NCBI GenBank assembly: GCA_949752795.1
Contig: CATKHW010000365.1
Location: forward strand, 372,001 to 436,000
From: Hyperoodon ampullatus
Taxonomy: Eukaryota; Chordata; Mammalia; Artiodactyla; Ziphiidae
Direction of reading: 5' to 3'
DNA: 64,000 nucleotides
Positions within the stretch are counted from its first letter, which is position 1, and each line of letters begins with the position of its first letter. Of the stretch, positions 51,997 to 62,411 are shown piece after piece. Both the position numbers and the translations under genes were made by a program. The notes under the pieces were generated by a model. That model was given only the letters and a program-made list of their open reading frames with translations, was not told the DNA's origin and did no database searches.

Positions 51997-54719
51997 GAGA
52001 CATCTGTGAGTAACCGTGAGCTGAGCCCCAGGCCAGCTGCTGCTGAACTTTTCCCACCCTTCCCAGGTAAAACACCTGAATATGTACAAGGTGTTGAAAG
52101 CCTAGAGGAAGGGGCGTGGAGCAACACCAGCGACAGCACGCAGGCCAACTTGGTGCCTGCAGGCCAGCCAGGATGGTCCTGGCCTTGGGCGCTCTTCTGG
52201 AAGCTTTCCATAGCCCTGCCTGAGATACCCCTCCTGTCCCGGCCCCCACTGCTTTTTTCCTTCCTCACCTCTGTCCGGAGAGAAATTCCAGCGGAAGGTA
52301 TGGGTGACACATCCTCTTCTTTACAGGTGGGAGCCTGGCAACTCCTGCAGAAAGTCCAGCAGAGACCCACTCACTCCGGGCCACCCACAAAGAAGTGGCC
52401 CCTCACTCCCTCCCACCAGCACAGCCCCGAGACTGCTGACGGGGCAGAGAATATGGAGTCAGGCACAGCTTCAGGGGCTATTGCTGCCTGCAGCGCTCTT
52501 TATATTGCCCTCAACCCAGGCACACCAGGGGAGGCCAGCCGGCAGGGTCAGGCTATCCAGGTCAGCGAACCCTCAGCCCTCAGGGAATCACATTGTTGAA
52601 AATGGACCTCGCTAAGGCAGAATAGAAGCCAAGGAATAAAAGGACACAATGCCATTTGCAGCACCATAGGTGTGTCTAGAGGTAATCACGTGACTTGTAG
52701 TAAGTCAGAAAGTGAAAGACACATATCATATCATATCTCTTATAGGTGTGACCGAAAAATGGATACCAGGGCAGATATTTCCACGCAGAAGGGCAATCAC
52801 AGATTCATTCAACAAACTTATGATTCACCAATGGAAAGGTGTGAGGATTGGTTTCATTATGATATTGGGGTTAACAGACATATACAAACACAGGTGACAT
52901 ATATAATCACCAAAGACCTACAGAATACCAAGAGAAGACTACTCAACATTCTGTCATAAGGTACATGGGAAAAGGATCCCAGGAAGAACAGACATATGTG
53001 TATGTGTAAAAGAACCACATCTTCCACACCTACAACAAGCCAAACATTGTAATCAAATGTGCTGTAATAAAAAATAAAAAATTAAATTAAAAACACGAAC
53101 AAGAAGTAGTGAGACAAACTTGAGGGGCTTTCTCCTGGCACATTCCATTCTAAATTCCAATCTAGAACACGACTTCCATTGAGGCTCTGTTGCCCCAGTA
53201 ACCAGATTTGGTAAGGGAGAACTGCTGCCACCTTGTGGCCGTTTCACACAACAGCAGCTTTAATCCCAGCGCTAATGGTCAGTTGATATTCAAAATCATT
53301 GCAGGCCTGTAAATGACACCTGCCCTGAAAACAAATCCTTGGTTCATATATGGACCAAAAAATTCAATGGACGTCCATATTTCAAAACGACAGTTTCAAA
53401 AGGCATATTTTACACACATTAGTGTTCTGCTTCTTTTTCTTTCTTTCTTTTTTTGTTAAAAAAACGGGAATGGCAAAAAGCATCCCTCAGAATGGGCGAA
53501 AATATTTGCAAACGAATCAATGGACAAAGGTTTAATCTCCAATATATATAAAGAGCCCATGCAGCTTAATATTAAAAAAAACAAACAACCCAATACAAAA
53601 ATGGGCAGAAGATCTAAAGAGACGTTTCTTCAAAGAAGACACAGAGATGGCCAAGACGCACATGAAAAGCTTCTCAACATCACTAATTATTAGAGAAATG
53701 AAAATCAAAACTACAATGAGGTATCACCTCACACCTGTTAGAATCGGCATCATCAGAAAATCTACAAACAACGAATTCTGGGGAGGGTGTGGACAAAAGG
53801 ATCCCTCTTCCACTAGTGGTGGAAATGTAAATTGATACAGTCACGATGGAGAACATTATGGAGTTTCCTTAAAAAAACAAAAATAGAATTACCATATGAT
53901 CCAGCAATCCCACTTCTGGGCATATACCCAGAGAAAACCATAAATCAAAAAGGCACTTTCACCACAATGCTGATTTCAGCTCTATTTACGATAGCCAGGT
54001 AATGGAAACAACCTAAATACCCACAGACAGACGAATGGATAAAGATGTGGTACATATATAAAATGGAATATTACTCAGCCATAAGAAGGAATGAAACTGG
54101 GTCATTTGTAGAGACGTCGATGGATCTAGAGACTGTTATACAGAATGAAGTAAGTCAGAAAGAGGCAAACAAATATTGTATATTAATGCATATATGTGGA
54201 ACCTAGAAAAATGGTACAGATGAACTGGTTTGCAGGGAAGAAATAGAGACAGAGGTAGAGAACACACGTATGGACACCAAGTGTGGGAAGCCATGGGGTG
54301 GTGGTGTTGGGATGAGTTGGGAGATTGGGATTGACCTGTATACATGTATTTGCATAAAATACATAACTAATAATAACCTGCTGTATAAAATATAAATAAA
54401 ATTAAATTTCAAAATTTAAAAAAATAAAATTTAAAAATAATAGAGGAAAAAGTTCTTCCCTTCACACAGATGTATTTATATGAATGAATTATTTCCATGC
54501 TTATATCTATAAATACATAAAAGAGGAATAGAATCTAACATGAACCAAAAAAGAAAAAAAAAACTGAACCCACCAGATAGAGGAAAACCCTATCAGGGCA
54601 CTCGTTCCAGCGGTAAACAATTCTGAAATTGGTCAGAGGTTGGGAATCATCTCCCATACAGCCAGCAGCCCACCCCCCAAGCAAGGAGGGTCCTCATTGC
54701 AAAGCTGGGGGACCGAGCT
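51997..54719 (+). repeat. Array B unit 8
   Basis: Complete copy. A small deletion near 52,532 (ggggaggccagccgg) shifts the end of the GC-rich frame. The next GC-rich block begins with an unusual stretch near 54,668 (cccaccccccaagc). Confidence 0.95.
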
Positions 54720-55340
54720 AAGGCATCTGTGAGTAAACGTGAGCTGAGCCCCAGTCCTGCTGCAGCTGAACTCTTCCCACCCTTTCCAGTTAAAACACCT
54801 GAATATGTACAAAAACTTGCAAGCCTAGAGGAAGGGCTGTGGAGCCACACCAGCGACAGCACACAGGCCGACTTGGTGCCTGCAGGCCAGTCAGGATGGT
54901 CCTGGCCACAGATGCTCTTCTGGAAGATTCCCATTTCCCTGCCTGAGATACCCCTCCTGCCACGGCCCCCACTGCTTTTTTACTTCCTCACCTCTGCCTG
55001 GGGAGAAATTCCAGTGGCAGGTATGGGTGACACATCCTCTTCTTTAGCAGGTGGCAGCCTGGCAACTCCTGCAGAAAGTCCAGCAGAGGCCCACTCACAC
55101 TGGGCCACCCACAAAGTCACGGCCCCTCACTCCCTCCCACCAGCACAGCCCCGGCACTGCCTACGGGCCAGAGAATATGGCGTCAGTCACAGCTACAAGG
55201 GCTGTCGCTCACTGGAGAGCTGTTTATATTGCCCTCAACCCAGGCACACCTGTGGAGGGCTGGCAGGCAGTTTCAGGCTGCCAAAATCAGCCAATCCTCA
55301 CCCCTCAGGGGCTCAAAGTTGCAGAAAATGAAACTTGCTA
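54720..55340 (+). repeat. Array B unit 9, partial and diverged edge copy
   Basis: Only the GC-rich block is present. It differs from the other copies at many sites spread over its length (for example aaaacttgcaagcctag near 54,811 and tggccacagatgctc near 54,903). A frame of 200 codons remains (54729-55331). After about 55,340 the sequence leaves family B. It could be the ancestral single-copy source or an old array edge that escaped homogenisation. Confidence 0.85.
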
Positions 55341-55734
55341 AATGGGCCAGGCCCTAGGAACAGGTGTGGGCTCTTGAGAGTCAGGATAGACAAGGGGCTG
55401 CAGCTGCGGCTTGTTTTCTTATCATTTTATCTGGTCCATGAGTGGAAAACAACTTCAAGAAGACCCTATCCTAATGAGAGGAACCCAGGAGTCAGGGAGA
55501 GGAATGATGGTGGGTGGAGACAGAGGCCTGGTGCCCTGGCTGCAGTGGAAGTGTCTGGAAGACCAGGCAGAAAGAGCCTGCAGAGAGTGATAGCCATGGT
55601 CACAGACCTGTCAGAGCTGCTGTTTGTTAGTTCAAGTCCTGCTCTGAGGTATTCTGTGTCAGCTGTGAGCGACAGGTGATCTGGGGGTTCTCTGCAAGGT
55701 GGGCTATGTGCACAGTTCCTGTGTGTCCAGCCCT
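55341..55734. other. Unassigned interval
   Basis: Moderately GC-rich, non-tandem DNA between array B and the small minisatellite. I see no gene, ERV motif or known repeat. Confidence 0.5.
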
Positions 55735-55955
55735 GCTGGGGTACCTGCCCAGGGGAGCTCCATATCCTGGGAAGGACCTGAGTAGGAGAGCCCCATGGGC
55801 TGCTGGGTAGCTGCAGAGGTGAGCTCCATACCCTGGGAGGGACTTGACCACGAGAGCCCCGTGGGATGTGGGGTAGGGATGAAGCCCAGGTGAGCTCCAT
55901 ATCCTGGGATTGGCCTGACCACGAGAGCCCCATGGGCTGCTGGAGACCTGGTAAA
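55735..55955. repeat. GC-rich minisatellite, ~66-71 bp, about three copies
   Basis: The phrase gagctccatatcctggga recurs at 55755, 55821 (with one change) and 55892, each followed by a glyphed context of gacctgag or gacttgac and then gagagccccatgggctgctg. Spacing is 66 and 71 bp. Confidence 0.85.
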
Positions 55956-55984
55956 GGATATCAGGACAGTCAGTGAAGCCACCG

Positions 55985-56760
55985 AGGATATACATCCAGT
56001 AGCTCCTATTTCCTACTCCCTGCTGGTCATTCTACCTTCCACCAGGCCATGGCATTCTGTATCAGACTTCAGTGATGCCTTCTTCTGTATTCCATTCATC
56101 TCAGAGTCACAAGAATTTTTGGCTTGTGAGTGGCAGGACACAACATGCAACAAAAGCAATAATGCTGGGCCGTCCTGCCCCAATTGTTCAAAAATCCCCA
56201 CACCATCATTGGGGAAATGTCCTCTAAAGACCTTAAAGTTCAACCTCTGTAAAAGGGAACCCTCCTTCAATATGCAGATGACATTCTGATCGCCAGGCCT
56301 ACTAAAGACGCCTCTGAACTACCTAGCCAAGAAAGGATAGAAGGTGTCCAAGAAAAACGCTCAAATATCCCAGGCTAAGGTGACATGCCTGGGCTTCATT
56401 CTCACAGATATTCGGAGAAACGCATCCCAGGATAGGGAAGAAGCCATTTGCAGCCTTACCTCTTCTACAACTAGAAGACAGCTTAGGGGTTCCTGGGGAG
56501 GCCAAGGTTTTCTGCATCTGGATCCCTAACTACAGTGTCATAGCTGGGCCTCTACATGAAACACTGACACGAAAAGATGATGATCCTTTTGAATAGAATC
56601 CAGAAGCAGCCTTTCAAGAATGGAAAGAGCAGTCAATACAGACCCTTGCCCAGGAACTCCCTAATTTAGCTAAACCCTTTGACCTTTACATACCCGGTCA
56701 AAGGTTAATCGCCCTCGGAGCCTTAGTGCAAAAACTGGGACCACTTGAAATGGAGCAACA
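55985..56760 (+). pseudogene. Class I (gammaretrovirus-like) ERV pol remnant, reverse transcriptase part
   Basis: An old, broken retroviral pol fragment. The order of motifs is that of a gammaretroviral reverse transcriptase: DAFFCIP at 56,074-56,094, then a palm region, then YADD at 56,271-56,282, then VTCLGFI at 56,380-56,400, TTRRQLRG near 56,470, and a stretch ending LVQKLGP near 56,730. DAFFCIP and VTCLGFI are in one frame and YADD in another, so at least two frameshifts lie between them, and in-frame stops follow. The catalytic YADD survives, but the open frame is lost. There is no LTR or primer-binding site that I can identify. Confidence 0.85.
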
Positions 56761-56859
56761 CAAGAATGCTCTTCAGGTATGATAAACTATGGTCACCAAG
56801 GGCTTTGCCCACCGACTCATCAGGCCAGGATACTGGGGTATCTAAAAAGCTGGAAATCA

Positions 56860-56975
56860 GCAGCCCGCAAGGCCAGCTCCCTCCTAAGGGAAAAGGACCC
56901 CACGTGGTGATCCTAACCGCCCATCATTCCCTGAAGTTGCAGGGGTCGCTCTGTGGACACACTGACCTCGAGTGA
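56860..56975 (+). pseudogene. ERV integrase C-terminal remnant
   Basis: The frame at 56,745-56,975 ends with GPHVVILTAHHSLKLQG, the pattern of the C-terminal beta-barrel of a gammaretroviral integrase. Because the reverse transcriptase piece ends near 56,750, RNase H and most of integrase are missing between the two. Confidence 0.65.
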
Positions 56976-56999
56976 GGAGGCCCTCCAACTCCAACCTCC

Positions 57000-57500
57000 A
57001 GAGAGATAAACGGGGGCAACGGGCCCCCAAGATGACTCGTGTGACCATCACTTGACCTGGAGTTTCTCTCAGAAAACGACAAGACTGTGCCCCGAAAGAG
57101 CAGACTACTGCTTGCAGGACTTACTGCACCCAGAGGGGAGCTAATAAGCTTGGTGGGGGAAACGTATATCACGCTTTCACCATAGAAAACCCTACAGACA
57201 CCGCGGTGATGGTGGCCAATATGACCGGCTGGACTGCTGGCTACTTCTAAAGGCCGTTGACTCAGTGGACGTCATGGTCCTGGATCACCACTGACCCTGG
57301 ACTGTCTGGGAGTTGCGCGGGCAGGGCTCTGACACATGGTGCTGTTTGTACATTAATTCAGGGACCTAATTAAAGAAAGCACAGACTACTCGTCAGAGCA
57401 TCTAGTCTGACAAAAACTGTCAGCCTAAGGTCGCCGAACATATGTGGGGTGGGGTGAAACCTGCCACCGCAGCATCTCTGCGCCTGTCTTTCCTGGACCC
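57000..57500 (+). pseudogene. Possible ERV env traces, uncertain
   Basis: DNA downstream of the integrase remnant with many stops. A short stretch near 57,337-57,363 (TWCCLYINSGT) resembles the CC...YIN region of a gammaretroviral transmembrane subunit, which is where env is expected. The match is too short to be sure; it could be unrelated. Confidence 0.3.
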
Positions 57501-58073
57501 TTAAAGGTCATTAGAATCTGTAACACTTCCAATGCTGGTGCTCAGGCGGACGAGAAGTGAGGCAGGAGGCCTTGGGACAATCAACCTCACCAGGAGGCTG
57601 GTGTGGAGACGTTTTGCCCCTCCCCACATGTATCAGGGCTCCCACCACAGCATGAAGCAGTTACAAAAGAGGGGTCTGCACCCTCAACACCCCAAGAATA
57701 AGGAACGGAACAAAAAGCAGAGGAGGTGTTCGTCTCCGGCAACGTTCATTAAAAATTCCTGGGAGATAAAAAGAGAATCTGGGCAATAAAATAAAGTCTA
57801 ACCTGTTTTTCCTTTGTGCTTTGTCTAATTTCACGTGCTCCTAGGGTTCCGCATGCAGAGGTCCCACACCCGGCACTTCAGACCCGATTTCCTAGTGCAG
57901 AATGGCTGGGTCGACACCTCAGCTAGCGGGGTCCCATGCAGACTCCGCGGCATAGAGCCTGAGCTGCAGCCAACGCAGTCCTCGAGAGCTCCATCCCCTC
58001 CCTCCCACTGACGCTGCCGGGGACCCTACACAGCAGCCCAGCCCACAGCCCATGGGGGAGTGCACGCTCTCAC
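57501..58073. other. Unassigned interval with AATAAA signals
   Basis: Contains two overlapping AATAAA-type signals near 57,784-57,795 (caataaaataaagtc) and a GC-rich stretch around 57,840-58,040. It may hold the end of the ERV or an LTR, but I could not place it. An 85-codon plus frame at 57,532-57,789 has no recognised domain. Confidence 0.4.
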
Positions 58074-58414
58074 CTCTCCATTCTGTTTTCAAAATAATGT
58101 TTCCTTTGCTTCTGAACCAAACTCAGTCTTGATCTGTTGGCTCCAATGACACTGGGCACGGGGACTCCTGTTGGGGTCCACTCTGGAGGATCAGTAACAG
58201 AAATTGAGAACATTGTAACTTCAATGAACAGATGTGTGAGCCAAACTGTAGTTAACATAGAGCAGTGTATAATGCTCGGGTAAAATAAGATGTTTCTAAG
58301 ACTTACATTTGATATTTCCATCACTTTCCTATAAGCAAGTTCAGTGAAGACGTCTGTCTTATTTGTCAGGTCAACATTAGAGAAATGAAGTGATTTATTT
58401 CCATGGATGTACAT
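58074..58414 (-). pseudogene. Possible two-exon gene remnant, minus strand
   Basis: A 114-codon open frame (58414 to 58070) contains a good splice donor (gtaagt, plus-strand 58301-58306) after about 36 codons. A possible acceptor (ctccagag, exon from 58180) follows, then a second donor-like site (gtgaga, from 58073). Using these, exons of 108 and 107 bp stay in one frame across a 126-bp intron. The second exon would encode a stretch containing TPTGVPVPSVIGANRS. I do not recognise the protein. It could be chance, an exon pair of a host gene, or a relic carried with the satellites. Confidence 0.25.
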
Positions 58415-58499
58415 CGAATACTCTTGGCTGAAGCTTCAATCTTGTTTTGAATGCTTTTCCATTAAAAATGATACCTCTCTTTCAGCTCCCCCATTTCTG

Positions 58500-58611
58500 A
58501 GAAGTATAAAATCTTATAATTTATTATTACCAAAGGGGAAAGGTAGGAGAAGGGATAAATTAACAGTTTGGGATTAACACATACACACTGCTATGTATAA
58601 AATAGATCATC
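58500..58611 (+). mobile_element. LINE-1 3'UTR, left part (split by SINE)
   Basis: Runs from about ttattattaccaaagggg through ggataaattaacagtttggg and attaacacatacacactgc, the standard order of a cetartiodactyl LINE-1 3'UTR, up to the SINE insertion point. The continuation is at 58,837. Confidence 0.85.
58599..58611. repeat. SINE target-site duplication, left copy
   Basis: aaaatagatcatc, identical to 58,824-58,836 on the other side of the SINE. Confidence 0.93.
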
Positions 58612-58823
58612 GGGCTTCCCTGGTGGCGCAGTGGTTGAGAGTCCGCCTGCCGATGCTGGGGACATGGGTTCGTGCCCCGGTCCAGGAAGATCCCACATGC
58701 CACGGAGCGGCTGGACCTGTGAGCCAGGGCCGCTGAGCCTCCGCATCTGGAGCCTGTGCTCCGCAACGGGAGAGGCCACAACAATGAGAGGCCCACATAG
58801 CACAAAAAACAAACAAACAAAAA
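58612..58823 (+). mobile_element. CHR-family SINE (tRNA-derived)
   Basis: Opens with gggcttccctggtggcgcag and has a polymerase III A box (tggcgcagtgg, from 58,624) and B box (ggttcgtgccc, 58,667-58,677) in the tRNA-like head. The CHR-type body ends with gagaggcccacatagcac and an A-rich tail with aac interruptions. It is full length, lightly diverged and flanked by a perfect 13-bp duplication. This family is restricted to cetaceans and close relatives, which is the main evidence for the host. Confidence 0.97.
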
Positions 58824-58836
58824 AAAATAGATCATC
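58824..58836. repeat. SINE target-site duplication, right copy
   Basis: aaaatagatcatc, matching 58,599-58,611 exactly. Confidence 0.93.
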
Positions 58837-58935
58837 AACAAGGAACTACTGTATAGCACAGGGAACTACACTGAATATTTTGCAATAACCTATAAGGGGA
58901 AATAATCTGAAAAAGAATAGATATTTTTTATTGAC
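58837..58935 (+). mobile_element. LINE-1 3'UTR, right part
   Basis: Resumes directly after the SINE with aacaaggaactactgtatag, cacagggaac, gcaataacctataagggg and gaaaaagaatagata, the known continuation of the LINE-1 3'UTR. Confidence 0.88.
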
Positions 58936-59157
58936 ATCATCTATCAATGACAGATAAAATGTAACCTAAGCAAGGCCGATGGTGAGCGCTTCTGACCCTG
59001 AAGATTTCAGTCATCTAAAGTTTGGGCTCTGCCTATTTCCCAAGGCCCTTAAAGGACATACGTGTAGCCGTAGCTTAAAAATTCCCCAGTTTGGGGTTCG
59101 GGGAGGCACTGATTTGGAAAAATCCCTGGTGTTCTCCTTACATGCACGGGACCCTTC
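58936..59157. other. Unassigned interval before the old A copies
   Basis: Includes gggctctgcctatttcccaa and ccctggtgttctccttacat, which have the feel of LTR-type sequence, but I cannot assign it. No gene seen. Confidence 0.35.
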
Positions 59158-60656
59158 CTACAGCTAAAACATGCCTGTCACACCTAGAGGATGGTACAAC
59201 GTTTGATCAGAAAGAGTTTGGAAAAGGCAACTCATCTCCTCATCGCCTGGTGCTCGGGTTCAACCCTCCAGCATATTTCCTAACAATCTCCTCACTTGGG
59301 GATATCGGCACCATCAACATCCTGTTGCACACTGTTTGGAATTTGTCCAGAGGATGAAGCGGAAGGATGAGAAAAATTTAGAGACAAGTCTTAGGTGTTC
59401 GGACAGGCACATGCCACTCTAATTTCCAATCCAGAAGACAAATTCATCAAAGGCTAGAATTGCCCACGGAAACAGAATAGGGCTAGAGGAAATCCCGCTG
59501 TTTTGTGTCCAGTTTCCAAAAACACAAGTTGAAAAATGGAACTCAGGGGCACTAAAATTCATGAAACTGCAGAGTTGAAAATATCTATCGTCGAAAAATG
59601 TCTTGAGGTAAGTCACAGAAAAGGACTTGTAAGCAAGGGAGAGTGGCAGGAAACAGAATTGAAGAGGTAGAAAGGACTCCCCATTAAAGCACAAGAAAAG
59701 GGGCTGAACATCGCCAATGATGCAGTTGGCCAAAAAGGGTGTATGCATTTTTTCTGAATATATTCAAGTAAAGGCCATACACACTTTTTATCCAACCCAA
59801 CAGGTGGGCACTGGAAATCAATATCACAAAATGTATCACTTCACATCAGTCAGAAGGGCCATCCACATAAAGTGTAAACACCAGAAATGCAGGACAGGGC
59901 GAGGAGAAAAAGGAGCCCTGTGAGGCTGATAGTGGAAATGTAATTTGCCAACGGCCACTCTGGAGAAGTGTATTGTGTTTGCTAAAACATCTAAAAAATG
60001 AGCTACAGAGCATAGGGCACTTGCACTCATGGGCGTGTACCTTGGGAAAAACAAAAATCGACAGAAAACAGGCACCCGAACGTTTACCACCTCTCTGTTA
60101 AAAAGGGCCTCAACTTGGATATAACCTAAATGTCCCTGGAAGGATAAAATGGATAAAAGAGATGGGGGTACTTATGTAGAGTGGAATATTACTCATCCAG
60201 AAATCAATGAAATAAGGCCAGTTGTAACAACTCTGGAGGAGTTACATACGATCATTCTGAGTGACATATGTCAGAAAGAAAAAGACACATATCATAAGAT
60301 GTCACTTAAAGGTGGAATCAAAAATGGCTACACATGAAATAAATTACAAAACAGAAACATAGTCAAATATGTAGAAAATAGACATAAGGCTGCTAAATGG
60401 GAAAGGTGGGGAATGGTGAGGTATTATCCAGGAGGTTGAAATTAGCAAAGATACCATTCCAAGTACCAAATTGAATAACTGACAAGGCCTACACGGTACC
60501 TCAAAGAACTGCACTCAGCCCACTCAAGTCACTGGAAAATAATACATATGACTGGTAAGCATCTGAAAAAGAAGTTATTGTTGTCTCACAGTACATGAAT
60601 CAAGTGGATGTACAGCAGCAAAAAACAGAGCTTTGAAAATCAGCTGTAACCAATAT
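59158..60656 (+). repeat. Old diverged copy of family A (relic 1, partial)
   Basis: Aligns to unit A from phase ~240 to its end, starting at cagctaaaacatgcctg. It is strongly diverged yet keeps the order of parts, including a decayed palindrome region (tgcagttggccaaaaagg near 59,719, gaatatattc near 59,756). The LINE-1 origin is clearest here: the frame at 59,717-59,923 looks like ORF2p's C-terminal end, and the one at 60,149-60,337 has the ISDICQKEKD-type stretch of the LINE-1 tail. Confidence 0.85.
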
Positions 60657-62411
60657 AAAAATAAATTTAAAACTATTTATAAAAACAGTGAGACAGACAA
60701 AAATTCTTACAACTTTTGTTGAAGGGCTACGATGTAACATGGATTGAACACATGTAGACCCACAGCAGGATGATTATATAAGGCTGGAAGCTATGCACGC
60801 TAAGAGATGTTAGAGAGGCTGGGTGAGGAAATGCTGACCTTTTAAACTAATACTGCCTGGTACCCATTCCATGGGTCCCAAATCTGCAGGTTCAAGGGAA
60901 TCTTCTGACAGCGAAAACATGCCCGGGAAACCGAGATGAATGTACACCGTGTGCTCAGGAAAGGTGTCTAAAATGCACCTCAGTTTTGATCTCCTGGTGC
61001 TGGGGTTCGCCATTCCAGCCACATTACTAACAATCTCCCCACTTGGAGAATCAGCACCTTTAACCTCCTGTTTCACACAGTTTGCAATTTGTGCAGAGGA
61101 TAAATGGGAAGAGGGGGAACCAATGAGAGATTAGCTGTAGGACTTTTGACAGGCACATGTCACTCTAATTTCCCATTAGGAAGAATAATTAACCAAAGGC
61201 TCAGCCTGCCTCCCCAGAACCAGAATAGGGCCAGAAGTAATCCAATGGTTTGGCGGCCAGCTCACAAAAAAAGCGAGTTGCAAAATGGAGCTCAGGAGCA
61301 GACAATTCAAAGACCTGCAAAGATATAAATGATAACCAACGTCCAAAAATATATTCAGGTAAGGCAACGAAGAGGATCTGAATGAGAGGCAGAATTGCAG
61401 GAAACAGATTTCAAAAGGTAGATTGTACTCACATTTAAAGCATATGAAAAGCAGCAGAATTTCTAAAATGATGCGGTTGGGCAAAAGGGTGTATGCGTTT
61501 TTTTCGTGAATATCTTCAGGAAAAAAACACATGCAGAGTTTTTGTCCAACCAAGCAAGAGGGAAATGCAAATCCGCACAACAAAGAAGTCTCAATTTCCA
61601 CTGCTCAGAAAGGCCATCCAAAAAATGTGTACAAACCAGAAATGCAGGAGAGGCCATGGAAAACAGGGAGCCTAGTCACGCTGATGGGTGGGGTATAAAT
61701 ATCCAAGAGCCACTCTGAAGAAGTGTATGCTGCTTTTAAAACATCTAAAATACAAAGCCCCGGAGCAAGGGGACTTCAACTCATGGACATATAACTTGGG
61801 AAGACTAAATGTCAATAAGACACAGGCACCCCAAAGTTTAGGGCTGCTCTGCATACAAGAACCTCAACTTTGGTACACCTAAAATATCCCAGGAAAAAGA
61901 GAAATGCATAAAGAACTTGTGGTAATTTTGTACAACGGAATATCACTCAGACATGAAATCAATGTATATAAGGCCAGTAGCAGCATAATGAGTGGATTTA
62001 CGTATGATGATTTTAAGGGAAATTAGTCACGCAGAAAAAGAATCTTATCATAAGATATGACTTATAGAGGGAATGTCAATATCACAACACATGAACTGAA
62101 TTAGGAAAGAGAACAGAGTCTCACATTTAGCAAAAATCTCTTATGCCTGCTTCAGGGCAAAGGAGAGGTGGGGTGATGCATAAAACCAGAGTTTGATATT
62201 AGCACAGGTACCATTCCATAAACCAAATACAGAATAGACAAGACCTACACCTTCCTCAGTGAACGGGACTCAACACCCCTATGCCCCACAGAGGAATATA
62301 TCTGAGTACTAAGAATCTTAAAACCTATGTATTGATATGTCTCCGTAAGGGAATCAATTGTGTCTAGACTGGCATAAACACGTCAGTGAAAATCAGCTCA
62401 ACCCCATTATA
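60657..62411 (+). repeat. Old copy of family A (relic 2, complete)
   Basis: About 1,755 bp, one full unit. The first two-thirds is strongly diverged. From about 62,090 to the end it becomes much closer to the main array (ggagaggtggggtgatgcat, then cctatgtattgatatgtctc). The palindrome near 61,480-61,550 is decayed (tgggcaaaagggtgtatgcg left of a tgaatatcttcagg centre). Confidence 0.88.

Larger units (their letters stand above)
32899..55340 (+). repeat. Macrosatellite array B (~2.73-kb unit, 8 copies plus a partial ninth)
   Basis: Head-to-tail array. The anchor gaggcatctgtgag (with small variants) lies at 32901, 35623, 38354, 41084, 43811, 46537, 49266, 51997 and 54720, giving steps of 2,722-2,731 bp. 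Unit composition from the anchor: a GC-rich block of ~630 bp; an old LINE-1 3'UTR relic of ~445 bp; ~350 bp unassigned; a CT-rich tract; a 5'-truncated LINE-1 of ~970 bp with A-rich tail; and ~300 bp leading into the next GC-rich block. The first copy begins abruptly against array A. The ninth is only the GC-rich block and is visibly more diverged. Confidence 0.97.

Noticed and set aside
58560..58888. Frames of 69-99 codons across the SINE
   Set aside because: Translations of the tRNA-derived SINE and its LINE-1 flanks, not genes.
32899..59157. Simple insertion of family B plus ERV into an A array
   Set aside because: Family A stops at phase ~1,594 on the left and resumes at phase ~240 on the right with much older copies, so the two sides do not fit one insertion into a single unit.
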